Part shown: positions 1 to 6,482 of the stretch, piece after piece | Position numbering within the stretch: the stretch's first letter is position 1 | Layout of the letters: the number at the start of each line of letters is the position of its first letter | Source of the DNA: Eubacteriales bacterium | GTDB taxonomy: Bacteria > Bacillota_A > Clostridia > Christensenellales > Aristaeellaceae | Reading direction: 5' to 3' | Length of the DNA: 9,701 nt | Assembly: GCA_030528845.1 (NCBI GenBank) | Contig: JAUMYC010000091.1 | Coordinates: 1 to 9,701, forward strand | Translations under genes and position numbers: made by a program | Notes under the pieces: generated by a model | Seen by the model: only the letters and a program-made list of their open reading frames with translations | Told to the model about the DNA's origin: nothing | Databases searched by the model: none

Positions 1-15
1 AGGGGCAGAGCCCCT
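1..15. other. Small perfect hairpin at the left edge, possible part of a terminator
   Basis: AGGGGC and GCCCCT flank a 3-nt loop and pair perfectly. The hairpin lies about 40 nt beyond the stop codon of the minus-strand metal ATPase, so it could be the stem of that operon's terminator. Any U-tract on the minus strand would fall outside the window, so this cannot be decided. The sequence between the stop codon and this hairpin (16-53) has a weaker 5-bp stem (AGCGC/GCGCT) and no T-run on the minus strand. Confidence 0.3.
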
Positions 16-53
16 GCATAGGCGCCGAAGCGTCAGCGCAGGCACAGCGCTTT

Positions 54-1910
54 TCATCTCAGCGCCCGCATGGAATTGAGGATCGCGATAAACGCCACTC
101 CTACATCCGCAAACACCGCCAGCCACATCGGCGCGACGCCCATCGCCCCCAGCACGAGCACGATCGCCTTCGTACCCAGCGCAAATGCGATATTCTGCCG
201 CACGATGCCGACCGTCTTTCTCGCAATGCGCACCGCCACGGCGATCGCGCTTACGTCGTCGTTCATCAGCACCACGTCCGCCGCCTCGATGGCTGCGTCC
301 GAGCCCAGCGCGCCCATCGCCACGCCCACATCCGCGCGCATGAGCACGGGAGCGTCGTTGATGCCGTCGCCCACATAGGCCACCTTGCCCTTAGCGCGCG
401 CGAGAATCTCCTCCAGACAGGCGACCTTGTCCTGCGGCAGCAGCTCCGCGCGGTATTCGTCCAGCCCGAGCCCGCCTGCGATCTGCGCGGCGGTCTGTTC
501 GGCGTCGCCGGTGAGCATGATCGTCCTGCGCACGCCCAGCCTGCGCAGCTGCGCGACGGCCTCGCCCGCGTCCTCCTTCAGGCTGTCTGCGATCACGATC
601 CTGCCGGCATAGCGCCCTGCGATCGCCACATGCGCGACCGTGCCCTGCTCCTTCGGCGGCTCGCCCGACACAAGCGCCCGTTCGCGCATCAGCGTCCAGC
701 TGCCCACGAGCACCTCCTGCCCGTCCACCAGCGCGCGCACGCCCTTTCCGGAGATCTCCTCCGCCTGCGCGACGCTCCCTTCCTCCGTGCTCCTGCCGTA
801 CGCCTCGCGCAGCGAGAGCGCGATCGGGTGGTTTGAGTAGCGCTCGCACAGCGCCGCCGCCCTGAGCAGCTCTTCCCTGCGCACGCCCTCCTCCGGCCAT
901 ATCCCGCGCACGGCAAAGCGCCCCTTCGTCAGCGTTCCCGTCTTGTCAAATACGACCGTGTCCGCTGCGGCCAGCGCCTCCAGATAGTTTCCGCCCTTGA
1001 TCAGCACGCCCCTGCGCGAGGCGCCGCCGATACCCCCGAAAAAGCCCAGCGGCACGGAGATCACCAGCGCGCACGGGCAGGAGACGACCAGAAACAGAAG
1101 CGCCCTGTGGATCCACTGCGCAAAGCCGCCCGCAAACAGCGGCGGCACGAGCGCGAGAAAGAGCGCGGCAAAGACCACCGCCGGGGTGTAATAGCGGGCA
1201 AAGCGCGTGATGAACTGCTCGCTGCGCGCCTTCTTTTCGCTCGCATTTTCGACCATTTCCAGAATGCGGCTGACCGTGGAATCCTCGTAGGCCTTTTCCA
1301 CGCGCACGCGCAGCGCCGCGTTCATATTCACGCAGCCGCTCACCACCCTGTCTCCCTCGCGCACGGCGCGCGGCATGGCCTCGCCGGTCAGGGCGCTCGT
1401 CTCGATATTGCCCGCGCCCTCGATCACCACGCCGTCCAGCGGGATCCTCTCGCCCGGACGCACGACGATCACCTCGCCCACCGCGACCTCGTCCGGATCG
1501 ACCTCGTCGATCCCGCCGTCCCGCTCGATATTCGCGCTCTCCGGGCAGATGTCCATCAGCTGCGCGATGGAGCGGCGCGAACGCCCCACGGCGATCTCCT
1601 GAAAGAGCTCGCCCACCTGATAAAACAGCATCACGAACACGGCCTCCGGGGCTTCGCCGATGGCAAACGCGCCGATCGTCGCCACGGCCATCAGAAAGTT
1701 CTCATCGAAGACCTGTCCGTTGCGGATATTGCGCGCCGCCCGCCAAAGTACGTCCCAACCCACGAGCGCATAGGGCAGCAGATGCGCCGCCGCGCTCCAG
1801 AGCCCCTGCAGCGGCAGCAGGCGCACCGCAGCAAACAGCGCCCCCGCCAGCGCGATGCGCCCCATACGCCTTTTCTCCTTGCGGGAAAGCTCCGAAATCC
1901 ATCGTTTCAT
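54..1910 (-). CDS. cadA: Zn/Cd/Pb-type heavy-metal P1B ATPase (CadA/ZntA-like), lacking the N-terminal HMA domain
   Basis: This 618-residue membrane pump exports divalent soft metals using ATP. Visible P-type landmarks are TGE at 175-177 (actuator), CPC at 278-280 in the metal-binding transmembrane helix, DKTGT at 322-326 with D322 as the phosphorylated aspartate, SNHP at 359-362 (the P1B nucleotide-binding HP motif), TGD at 467-469 and GDGINDAP at 514-521. K581 (NIAFALGTK) and D602 (ADVGVA) have the same 21-residue spacing as the Lys and Asp that mark the Zn/Cd/Pb subclass in E. coli ZntA, which argues against a copper pump. The family usually carries one or two HMA domains at the N-terminus. 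Here the protein begins almost directly with transmembrane helices, and the HMA domain is the separate gene at 2001-2219. The ATG at 1910 has AAGGG a few bases upstream. It is the last gene of the operon, 90 nt after the HMA gene. Function is confident; the exact metal is inferred. Confidence 0.93.
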   Translation of the reverse strand: MKRWISELSRKEKRRMGRIALAGALFAAVRLLPLQGLWSAAAHLLPYALVGWDVLWRAARNIRNGQVFDENFLMAVATIGAFAIGEAPEAVFVMLFYQVGELFQEIAVGRSRRSIAQLMDICPESANIERDGGIDEVDPDEVAVGEVIVVRPGERIPLDGVVIEGAGNIETSALTGEAMPRAVREGDRVVSGCVNMNAALRVRVEKAYEDSTVSRILEMVENASEKKARSEQFITRFARYYTPAVVFAALFLALVPPLFAGGFAQWIHRALLFLVVSCPCALVISVPLGFFGGIGGASRRGVLIKGGNYLEALAAADTVVFDKTGTLTKGRFAVRGIWPEEGVRREELLRAAALCERYSNHPIALSLREAYGRSTEEGSVAQAEEISGKGVRALVDGQEVLVGSWTLMRERALVSGEPPKEQGTVAHVAIAGRYAGRIVIADSLKEDAGEAVAQLRRLGVRRTIMLTGDAEQTAAQIAGGLGLDEYRAELLPQDKVACLEEILARAKGKVAYVGDGINDAPVLMRADVGVAMGALGSDAAIEAADVVLMNDDVSAIAVAVRIARKTVGIVRQNIAFALGTKAIVLVLGAMGVAPMWLAVFADVGVAFIAILNSMRALR

Positions 1911-1960
1911 GACCCTTCAGCAGCCCCTTTTCCGTTCTCTTTTTGGCTCAAAATAAACGC

Positions 1961-1988
1961 AGAGGCAGGCCCTCGCGGGCCCGCCCCT
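1961..1988 (-). promoter_or_regulatory. GNRA-tetraloop hairpin between the HMA gene and the metal ATPase gene
   Basis: Read on the minus strand, two 12-nt arms pair completely if two G-U wobbles are allowed, and they close a GCGA tetraloop. The hairpin starts 12 nt after the HMA stop codon and ends 50 nt before the ATPase ATG. It is followed by a loose T-rich stretch (GTTTATTTTG). It could attenuate or partly terminate transcription, giving more HMA protein than ATPase, or act as an mRNA-processing or stability element. The fold is visible; the role is inferred. Confidence 0.5.
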
Positions 1989-2000
1989 TTCTCTGTCCGC

Positions 2001-2219
2001 TCAGCGGATGACCTCGCAGTCCGGCACGACCTTTTTGCCCGCCGCGACGACCTCGTCCATGATCTGCTCAAAGCGCGCCTCGTCCGCCTCAATGGTCAGC
2101 TTCTGCAAAAGAAAATTCACGCTCGCGCTCTGCACGCCGTCGATCTTCTCGATCGCGCTTTGAAATTTCGCCGCGCAGTTCGCGCAGTCCAGGTCCCTGA
2201 GCTGAAACTTTTTCTTCAT
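2001..2219 (-). CDS. Free-standing HMA-domain metal-binding protein (metallochaperone-like)
   Basis: This 72-residue cytosolic protein is a single ferredoxin-like HMA domain. The metal-binding loop reads LDCANCAAK near residues 10-18, a CxxC variant typical of the N-terminal HMA domain of Firmicutes Cd/Zn ATPases rather than the GMTCxxC of copper chaperones. The C-terminal VVPDCEVIR also resembles the end of such fused domains. I chose the ATG at 2219 because GAGGGG lies 10 nt upstream; an in-frame TTG at 2246 is possible but less well placed. It sits 30 nt after the repressor gene and 90 nt before the ATPase gene, which lacks this domain. It most likely delivers metal to that pump or gates it. 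Metal specificity is not visible. Confidence 0.85.
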   Translation of the reverse strand: MKKKFQLRDLDCANCAAKFQSAIEKIDGVQSASVNFLLQKLTIEADEARFEQIMDEVVAAGKKVVPDCEVIR

Positions 2220-2249
2220 CCTCAAAACGCCCCTCTTCCGTATCAAAAA

Positions 2250-2612
2250 TCATTCTTCCACATGTTCGAGCCCCTGGCTCATGATCGCGCTGACATGGCT
2301 GTCCGCCAGCGAATAAAACACCGTCTTCCCGTCTCTGCGGGATTTGACCAGCCTTGCATTCTTGAGCGCCCGCAGCTGATGCGAGATCGCGCTCTGCGTC
2401 ATGCCCAGCAGCTTTGCGATATCGCACACGCACATCTCGGAGACCAGCAGCACATACAAAATGCGCACGCGCGTCGAATCTCCGAAGATGCGGAAGAGCT
2501 CCGTCAGGTCGTAGAGCGTGTCCTCGCCGGGCATCAGCTTCTCCACCTTGGCGACGATCTCTTCATGCACATGCATAAACTCGCAGCATTCGGCGTTGTA
2601 TCTGTCCTCCAA
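2250..2612 (-). CDS. cadC: CadC-like ArsR/SmtB-family metal-sensing repressor
   Basis: This 120-residue winged-helix repressor is likely to leave its operator when it binds Cd, Pb or Zn. The recognition region is TQSAISHQLRALKNARLVKS (72-91), followed by the wing RRDGKTVFYSL. Both metal sites of S. aureus CadC seem present. C61 and C63 (EMCVCDIA) plus N-terminal C9 and C10 could form the alpha3N thiolate site. D104, H106, H117 and E120 reproduce the alpha5 D-x-H-x10-H-x2-E spacing, and the distance from C63 to D104 (41) is the same as in CadC. The start is a TTG at 2612: AAAGGAGGG lies about 7 nt upstream, and the next in-frame ATG (2576) would remove both N-terminal cysteines. It is the first gene of the operon and is probably autoregulated through the operator at 2633-2646. 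Confidence 0.9.
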   Translation of the reverse strand: MEDRYNAECCEFMHVHEEIVAKVEKLMPGEDTLYDLTELFRIFGDSTRVRILYVLLVSEMCVCDIAKLLGMTQSAISHQLRALKNARLVKSRRDGKTVFYSLADSHVSAIMSQGLEHVEE

Positions 2613-2632
2613 GAAAACGCCCTCCTTTCATA

Positions 2633-2646
2633 TGAACTTTCGTTCA
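2633..2646 (-). promoter_or_regulatory. ArsR/SmtB-type operator
   Basis: TGAA-N6-TTCA (TGAACTTTCGTTCA) is the classic core half-site pair bound by SmtB/CzrA/CadC-family repressors. It lies just downstream of the -10 of the operon promoter, over the expected transcription start, and 20-35 nt upstream of the repressor's TTG start. Further TGAAC repeats on the minus strand at about 2643-2654 may extend the site. Binding is inferred. Confidence 0.75.
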
Positions 2647-2653
2647 CATGTTC

Positions 2654-2682
2654 ATTTTATCACGCATACGCCCTCCTGTCAA
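2654..2682 (-). promoter_or_regulatory. Vegetative (sigma-A) promoter of the metal-resistance operon
   Basis: On the minus strand there is a perfect -35 TTGACA (2677-2682), a 17-nt spacer and the -10 TAAAAT (2654-2659, one mismatch to TATAAT). The expected start of transcription, near 2647, falls at the operator, so bound repressor would block the promoter. Confidence 0.85.
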
Positions 2683-2696
2683 CCGCACAGCACAGC

Positions 2697-2742
2697 AAAA
2701 AAAGGCGCCCCGCTCCCCTGTCCCGGAGCGGAACGCCTTTTT
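2697..2742. terminator. Bidirectional intrinsic terminator
   Basis: The arms AAAAGGCG-CC-CCGCTCC and GGAGCGG-AA-CGCCTTTTT form a strong stem interrupted by a small internal loop, with A-runs on one side and T-runs on the other. On the minus strand it ends the spoVA operon 14 nt after spoVAE and is followed by seven T. On the plus strand it also ends in a T-run. It insulates spoVA from the metal operon promoter. Confidence 0.9.
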
Positions 2743-2755
2743 CGTTCCGATATAG

Positions 2756-3118
2756 TCATTTCTTCGCCTTCGGCTTGAAGATCAGCGCGTTGAGCAGGCC
2801 GAAGAGGATCGCCGCGGAGATGCCCGCGGCGGTGTTGCGCACGCCGCCGCTGAGCGCGCCGAGCAGGCCGGAGCGGTTCACGCCCTGGATCGCGCCCATG
2901 GCCAGCGAATAGCCAAAGCCCGTCAGGGGCGTGGTCGCCCCCGCCCCGGCAAAATCCACCAGCGGCTTGTATAGGCCCAGCGCCGTCAGTACGACACCCG
3001 CGACCACATACAGCACCAATATCCGCGCGCTGGTCAGCTTTGTGCGCAGCAGCAGCACCTCGCCCACGGTGCACAGCGCGCCGCCCACCGCAAACGCCTT
3101 GAGAAACGTCCAGATCAT
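2756..3118 (-). CDS. spoVAE: Stage V sporulation protein AE (SpoVAE, SpoVAEb type)
   Basis: This small integral membrane protein of the SpoVA complex moves Ca-dipicolinic acid across the inner forespore membrane during sporulation and germination. It is 120 residues from the ATG at 3118. That start is preferred because GGAGG is 6 nt upstream; an ATG two codons earlier (3124) directly abuts the GGAGG. Hydrophobic segments fall near residues 5-24, 31-50, 62-80 and 92-112. The sequence GAGATTPLTGFGYSLA in the middle is the family signature and mirrors GAGTIVPITGFANSV in SpoVAC, in line with their shared ancestry. The C-terminus is short and basic (KPKAKK). It is the last gene of the operon, a few bases after spoVAD, and is followed by a terminator. 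Family assignment is confident; the individual role of SpoVAE in transport is less well known. Confidence 0.93.
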   Translation of the reverse strand: MIWTFLKAFAVGGALCTVGEVLLLRTKLTSARILVLYVVAGVVLTALGLYKPLVDFAGAGATTPLTGFGYSLAMGAIQGVNRSGLLGALSGGVRNTAAGISAAILFGLLNALIFKPKAKK

Positions 3119-3130
3119 CTCCATCCTCCG

Positions 3131-4132
3131 TCACTTCCCCTCTGCCGCAAGGGCGACCGCATGCGCCACCGACGGGATGCTCAGGCCCTGCTGCGCGCTG
3201 GTGGTGCTGGTCATCGCGCCCGAGCCCACCGCAAGCACGCGCCGCAGCTCTCCCTCTTCCATTTTGCGCAGGATATGCCCCGTGAGCACCGAGGCGATGC
3301 AGCCGCAGCCGCTCGCGCCGCTGTGGCAATCCTGCTCCGGCGCAAACATACTCGCCCCGCAGTCCATCAGTTTTTCCTCCGGCATGTCAATGCCCCGCTC
3401 CCGGAAGAGCTCCAGCAGGATCTCCCTGCCGATCTTCCCGAGATCGCCCGTCACGATCAGATCGTACTCCGCATGCGTGCGCTGCATGTCCGCAAAATGC
3501 GTTTCGATCGTATCCGCGACGGCGGGCGCCATGGCCGCGCCCATGTGGTTGGCGTCGGTGATCGCGAAGTCCACGATCCGCCCGATCGTGCCCGCCTCGA
3601 CGGCGATGCTCCCGCCTTCCCTGCGCAGCAGCACCGCGCCCGCCGCCGTGGCCGTGCGCTGCGCGGAGGGCGGCTTCTGCGTGCCCAGCTCCAGCGGAAA
3701 ACGAAACTGCCGCTCCGCTGTGCAGAAATGGCTCGACGCGCACGCGAGGGCGTTTGCGCGATAGCCTCCATCCACCAGCGCGGCTGCGAGCAGCATGCCC
3801 TCCGCCATCGTCGAGCAGGCGCCGTACAGCCCCAAAAAGGGCGCGCCCAGATCCCGCGCGGCGATGCCCGAGGCCATCAGCTGGTTGAGCAGATCGCCGC
3901 CCAGATGCGCCTCGAGCCCCTCTCTTTCCACGCCCGCGCGCCGCAGGCACAAGCCGCACACGCGCCGCACCATCTCCGCCTCGGCCAGCTCCCAGCTCGG
4001 CTGCCCCAGCAGATCGTCCTCCAGCAGCTCGTCAAACCGCGCGCCCAGCGGCCCCTGCCCCTCCTTCGGCCCGGCCAGAGAGGCATGCGCCGCGATGCGC
4101 GGCCTGCTTGCGAAAACGAGCGTCTGCTTCAT
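3131..4132 (-). CDS. spoVAD: Stage V sporulation protein AD (SpoVAD), dipicolinic-acid-binding
   Basis: This 333-residue protein has the thiolase-like fold known for the dipicolinate-binding subunit of the SpoVA complex, and normal family length. Diagnostic stretches are GPKEGQGPLGARFD (21-34), SWELAEAEM (46-54), GGDLLNQ (78-84), GLYGACSTMAEG (101-112) and SSHFCTAERQFRFPLE (133-148). SGASGCGCIASV (271-282) is the conserved C-terminal glycine-rich loop. No signal peptide or transmembrane helix is evident; the protein works on the forespore membrane with its partners. The ATG at 4132 is chosen because GGAGGT lies 7 nt upstream. The start codon overlaps the spoVAC stop in an ATGA arrangement, suggesting translational coupling. 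Identity is confident. Confidence 0.96.
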   Translation of the reverse strand: MKQTLVFASRPRIAAHASLAGPKEGQGPLGARFDELLEDDLLGQPSWELAEAEMVRRVCGLCLRRAGVEREGLEAHLGGDLLNQLMASGIAARDLGAPFLGLYGACSTMAEGMLLAAALVDGGYRANALACASSHFCTAERQFRFPLELGTQKPPSAQRTATAAGAVLLRREGGSIAVEAGTIGRIVDFAITDANHMGAAMAPAVADTIETHFADMQRTHAEYDLIVTGDLGKIGREILLELFRERGIDMPEEKLMDCGASMFAPEQDCHSGASGCGCIASVLTGHILRKMEEGELRRVLAVGSGAMTSTTSAQQGLSIPSVAHAVALAAEGK

Positions 4133-4593
4133 ACAAGCCACCTCCCCGCAGCCCAATAGAGCACGCCCACGACGACAGAGCTTGCGATCCCGTAGGTCAG
4201 CACCGGCCCGGCCAGCGTGAACAGCTTCGCGCCCAGCCCCAGCACCATGCCCTCTCTGCGAAATTCCATCGCCGGAGCGGTGACGGAATTGGCAAAGCCC
4301 GTGATCGGCACGATCGTTCCCGCGCCCGCATACGCGCCCATGTCGTCATAAACGCCGAGGCCCGTGAGCGTGCAGCCGAGAAAGACCAGCACGGCGCTGG
4401 TGAACATCGGCGCGGTCTCCGCCGTGAGCTGCAGCCATCGCGTGCCCAGCAGCGTGATCGCCTGCGCCAGCGCGCAGATCAGCCCGCCCGTCCAGAACGC
4501 CCGCAGACAACCTTTCCCAAGGTCGCTGTTGGGCGTGAGGCGCTCCACCAGCTTCTTATATCTCTCCGCGTTCCCTTTTGCTCCCTGTGCCAT
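4129..4593 (-). CDS. spoVAC: Stage V sporulation protein AC (SpoVAC)
   Basis: This 154-residue integral membrane protein is close to the B. subtilis SpoVAC length. The homologue behaves as a mechanosensitive channel and is thought to be part of the dipicolinate channel. The cytosolic N-terminus contains YKKLVERLTPNSDLGKGC (12-29), typical of the family. Hydrophobic stretches follow at about 32-50, 62-82, 90-107 and 116-147, with the signature GAGTIVPITGFANSV at 90-104. The ATG at 4593 fits the family start, with a GGGAG upstream. A longer in-frame extension to 4728 is low-complexity Arg/Gly sequence and is rejected. First gene of a three-gene operon with no spoVAA, spoVAB, spoVAEa or spoVAF, as usual in Clostridia. 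Forespore sigma-G control is expected, but I found no convincing sigma-G promoter in the 137 nt between this gene and the mutY terminator. Confidence 0.95.
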   Translation of the reverse strand: MAQGAKGNAERYKKLVERLTPNSDLGKGCLRAFWTGGLICALAQAITLLGTRWLQLTAETAPMFTSAVLVFLGCTLTGLGVYDDMGAYAGAGTIVPITGFANSVTAPAMEFRREGMVLGLGAKLFTLAGPVLTYGIASSVVVGVLYWAAGRWLV

Positions 4594-4730
4594 CGAACCC
4601 ACTCTCCCTCTCCGTCCTTCTGATCTCCCCTTCGCCCGGGCCCGGCCGCCAGACCAGCCCCGGCCCGCGCTCGATATACCTCTGCCGCACAGCATCGCCC
4701 TCCCTGTGCGCGGGCGGCTCGCCTGCATAT

Positions 4731-4773
4731 AAAAAACGCCCCGCGCACGCCGCTATTTTGCGCATGCCCGGGG
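4731..4773 (-). terminator. Intrinsic terminator of mutY
   Basis: On the minus strand CCCCGGGCATGC and GCGTGCGCGGGG form a GC-rich stem with one mismatch and one G-U pair around a short A-rich loop, followed by a run of six T. It begins 5 nt after the mutY stop codon and separates mutY from the spoVA operon. Confidence 0.85.
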
Positions 4774-4777
4774 TCGT

Positions 4778-5851
4778 TTATTCGTGTTTTCCTTCTCTGA
4801 GCAGTTCGAGCGCAAGCTGCCTGTAGGGCTCCATCACGGAGGCGACGGGCAGCCGTTCGAGCTGCTGCGCGTCGGCCAAAAGCCAGCCGTCCGGCGGCGC
4901 GCCCGTCAATTCGCCGCGCCACGCGCGGATGTTCCATTTTCTGTGCGTGAAGGTGAATTCGCTCCGGCAGACCTCCTGCGCAAAGAGCCGCGCGGCGACG
5001 CCCTCCTGCGCAAGCGCCGCGGCGAGGTTTTCCGGCGAAAGCGCTGCCTCGTCGAAAAGAAAATGCGGGAATTCCCAAAGCCCGGCCAGCATGCCGCGCG
5101 CCGGCCGTTTGCGCACGAGCGCCCTGTTTTTGCCGATCAGGATCGCCAGTGCGCGCCATTCTTCGCGGCGGGGCTTTTTCGGCGGCTGCTCGGGCAGGAC
5201 GAGCTCCTCGCCCAGCGCGTGCGCCGCGCAATGCTCCGCCAGCGGACAGGCGGCGCAATCCGCCTTTTTCGCCGTGCACAGCAGCGCGCCCAGCCCCATC
5301 AGCGCGCGGTTGAAATCGCCCGGCCTGTCCTGCGCGCAGGCCGCGAGCCATCTCTCGCCCGTCTCCCGCAGCAGCCTGCCCCTCTCCTGCGCGCCGCCCC
5401 GCAGGGCAAAGACCCGGCTGAGCACGCGCGTCAGGTTTGCGTCCACTGCGGCGACGGGCCTGTCAAAGGCCATCGAGAGCACCGCGCAGGCCGTGTATTC
5501 GCCCACGCCCGCCAGTGCGCGCAGCTCTTTTTCCTCCTGCGGAAACGCGCCGCCGTGCCGCTCGACCAGCTGCCGCGCAGCCTTGTGCAGATTGCGCGCG
5601 CGGGCATAATAGCCCATGCCCTGCCACAGCCGCAGAACCTCCTGCTCCGGCGCCCGCGCCAGCGCGAACACGTCCGGGAACGCGCGCAGAAATTCTTCAT
5701 ATCGCTTTGCGGCGACGGCCGCGCGCGTCTGCTGCAGCATCGTCTCGCTGATCCAGATCCGATACGCGTCCCTCTCGCCTCGCCACGGCAGGTCGCGCTC
5801 CGTGCGCGCGTGCCATTCCAGCAGCGCCGCGCCGCTCTTTTGCAGGTCCAT
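4778..5851 (-). CDS. mutY: Adenine DNA glycosylase MutY
   Basis: This 357-residue base-excision repair enzyme removes adenine mispaired with 8-oxoguanine. The HhH-GPD catalytic domain contains SETMLQQT with catalytic E36, WQGMGYYARARNL (76-88), the helix-hairpin-helix LAGVGEYTACAV (113-124) and VDANLTRV with the conserved catalytic D137. The common forms are LPGVG and VDGN, so two alanine substitutions are mild oddities. Four cysteines at 192, 199, 202 and 208 (C-x6-C-x2-C-x5-C) ligate the 4Fe-4S cluster. The C-terminal NUDIX-like 8-oxoG recognition domain runs from about 230 to 350, with GLWEFP at 257-262 and FTH at 301-303, equivalent to the FSH loop. Length is normal. The ATG has GGGGAG 6 nt upstream. 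It starts 39 nt after the LysM gene, so the two are probably cotranscribed. A TATAAT overlaps the LysM stop codon (5890-5895) but has no good -35. Confidence 0.97.
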   Translation of the reverse strand: MDLQKSGAALLEWHARTERDLPWRGERDAYRIWISETMLQQTRAAVAAKRYEEFLRAFPDVFALARAPEQEVLRLWQGMGYYARARNLHKAARQLVERHGGAFPQEEKELRALAGVGEYTACAVLSMAFDRPVAAVDANLTRVLSRVFALRGGAQERGRLLRETGERWLAACAQDRPGDFNRALMGLGALLCTAKKADCAACPLAEHCAAHALGEELVLPEQPPKKPRREEWRALAILIGKNRALVRKRPARGMLAGLWEFPHFLFDEAALSPENLAAALAQEGVAARLFAQEVCRSEFTFTHRKWNIRAWRGELTGAPPDGWLLADAQQLERLPVASVMEPYRQLALELLREGKHE

Positions 5852-5890
5852 TTCGCTCTCCCCGTTTCCTTTGGTTCGTTCCGTTTTTTA

Positions 5891-6409
5891 TTATACCCGC
5901 CCGGGCAGGACCAGACGCATGCCGGGCCAAACCTGCCCGCCACGCAGCTCGTTGAGCCGCGCCGTTTCGCCCGGGTCGGCTCCGTTTTGCCGCGCGCAGA
6001 AGGCTTTCAGCGTTTCTCCCGGCAAAACCGACCCGATCCTCTTTTTGCATTTCTCCGCCTCGATCAGGATCCGCTCGCCCTCCCGCAGCGGCCCGGAGCG
6101 CCCCCGCGCACGCAGCAAAAGCCGCTCGCTCGTGCCCAGAGCGCGCGCAAGAGAAGGGATGTCGTCTCCTGCTCCCGCAATACAGACTTCGGTCTGTCTT
6201 TGTCTTGCAGGCGTATCCAACAGCCGCGCAGGGCAGGGAAACGCGTCCTTTTCGCAAAACGCGCCCTGCGGCACGGCGATCTCCCGCTCGGGCAGCAGCC
6301 AGCAGGCGCAGGCGAGGCGGTTTGCGCGCAGCAGCATGCACAGCGGCACGCCCAGACGCACGGCGAGCTGCTCCGGCGTTTCATTTTCCCGAATCCGGTC
6401 TGTTTGCAT
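5891..6409 (-). CDS. Cysteine-rich protein with three LysM-like repeats, no signal peptide
   Basis: The 172-residue product has three LysM-like units: about 4-48 (ENETPEQLAVRLGVPLCMLL, ending in IAVPQ), about 75-117 (DDIPSLARALGTSERLLL, ending in RILIE) and about 123-169 (LPGETLKAFCARQNG, ending in GMRLVLP). LysM normally binds N-acetylglucosamine-containing glycans such as peptidoglycan. There is no signal peptide or transmembrane segment. Several sporulation coat and cortex LysM proteins are also made without one, so a mother-cell or spore role is possible but not shown. It has eight cysteines (24, 34, 36, 52, 59, 76, 121, 138), unusual for LysM proteins. The ATG at 6409 is preceded by GGAGGGG at 7 nt, which is buried in the hairpin at 6417-6459. 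mutY follows 39 nt later. The first repeat is the most degenerate. Confidence 0.72.
   Translation of the reverse strand: MQTDRIRENETPEQLAVRLGVPLCMLLRANRLACACWLLPEREIAVPQGAFCEKDAFPCPARLLDTPARQRQTEVCIAGAGDDIPSLARALGTSERLLLRARGRSGPLREGERILIEAEKCKKRIGSVLPGETLKAFCARQNGADPGETARLNELRGGQVWPGMRLVLPGRV
6182..6197. repeat. Perfect inverted repeat with TTCG loop inside the LysM gene
   Basis: ACAGAC-TTCG-GTCTGT is a perfect 6-bp stem. On the plus strand it closes a C(UUCG)G tetraloop, an exceptionally stable RNA fold, and is followed by T-rich CTTTGTCTT. It falls in the linker between the first and second LysM units. As plus-strand RNA it could act as a weak terminator against antisense transcription; chance is also possible. 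Confidence 0.45.
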
Positions 6410-6459
6410 AAAAAGTCCCCTCCATATGCCGCGGCTTTTCAGTCGAGCATATGCAGGGG
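6410..6459 (-). terminator. Hairpin plus T-run after the capA-family gene, covering the SD of the LysM gene
   Basis: On the minus strand, CCCCTGCATATGC (6459-6447) pairs with GCATATGGAGGGG (6429-6417): a 13-position stem with one G-G mismatch. A smaller upper stem carries a GAAA loop, and ACTTTTT follows. This has the form of an intrinsic terminator 24 nt after the capA-family stop codon. The 3' arm contains GGAGGGG, the Shine-Dalgarno sequence of the LysM gene, and the T-run runs straight into its ATG. Transcripts that read through would have that ribosome binding site folded away. Confidence 0.7.
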
Positions 6460-6482
6460 ACGCGCGTGTGATGCGCGGAGGC

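Noticed and set aside
1107..2912. 601-codon plus-strand open frame opposite the metal operon
   Set aside because: It covers the promoter, operator, terminator and three convincing minus-strand genes, and its histidine-rich translation has no family features.
4594..4728. N-terminal extension of SpoVAC to 4728
   Set aside because: The added 45 residues are Arg/Gly-rich and unlike the family; the ATG at 4593 gives the normal SpoVAC length and sequence.
4594..4730. Sigma-G promoter for spoVAC
   Set aside because: GGTATATCGA (about 4671-4680) gives a weak -35- or -10-like match, but no partner box was found at a suitable distance, so it is not listed as a feature.
4556..4765. 69-residue minus-strand ORF between mutY and spoVAC
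   Set aside because: It starts inside the mutY terminator stem, has no ribosome binding site and runs into spoVAC in another frame.
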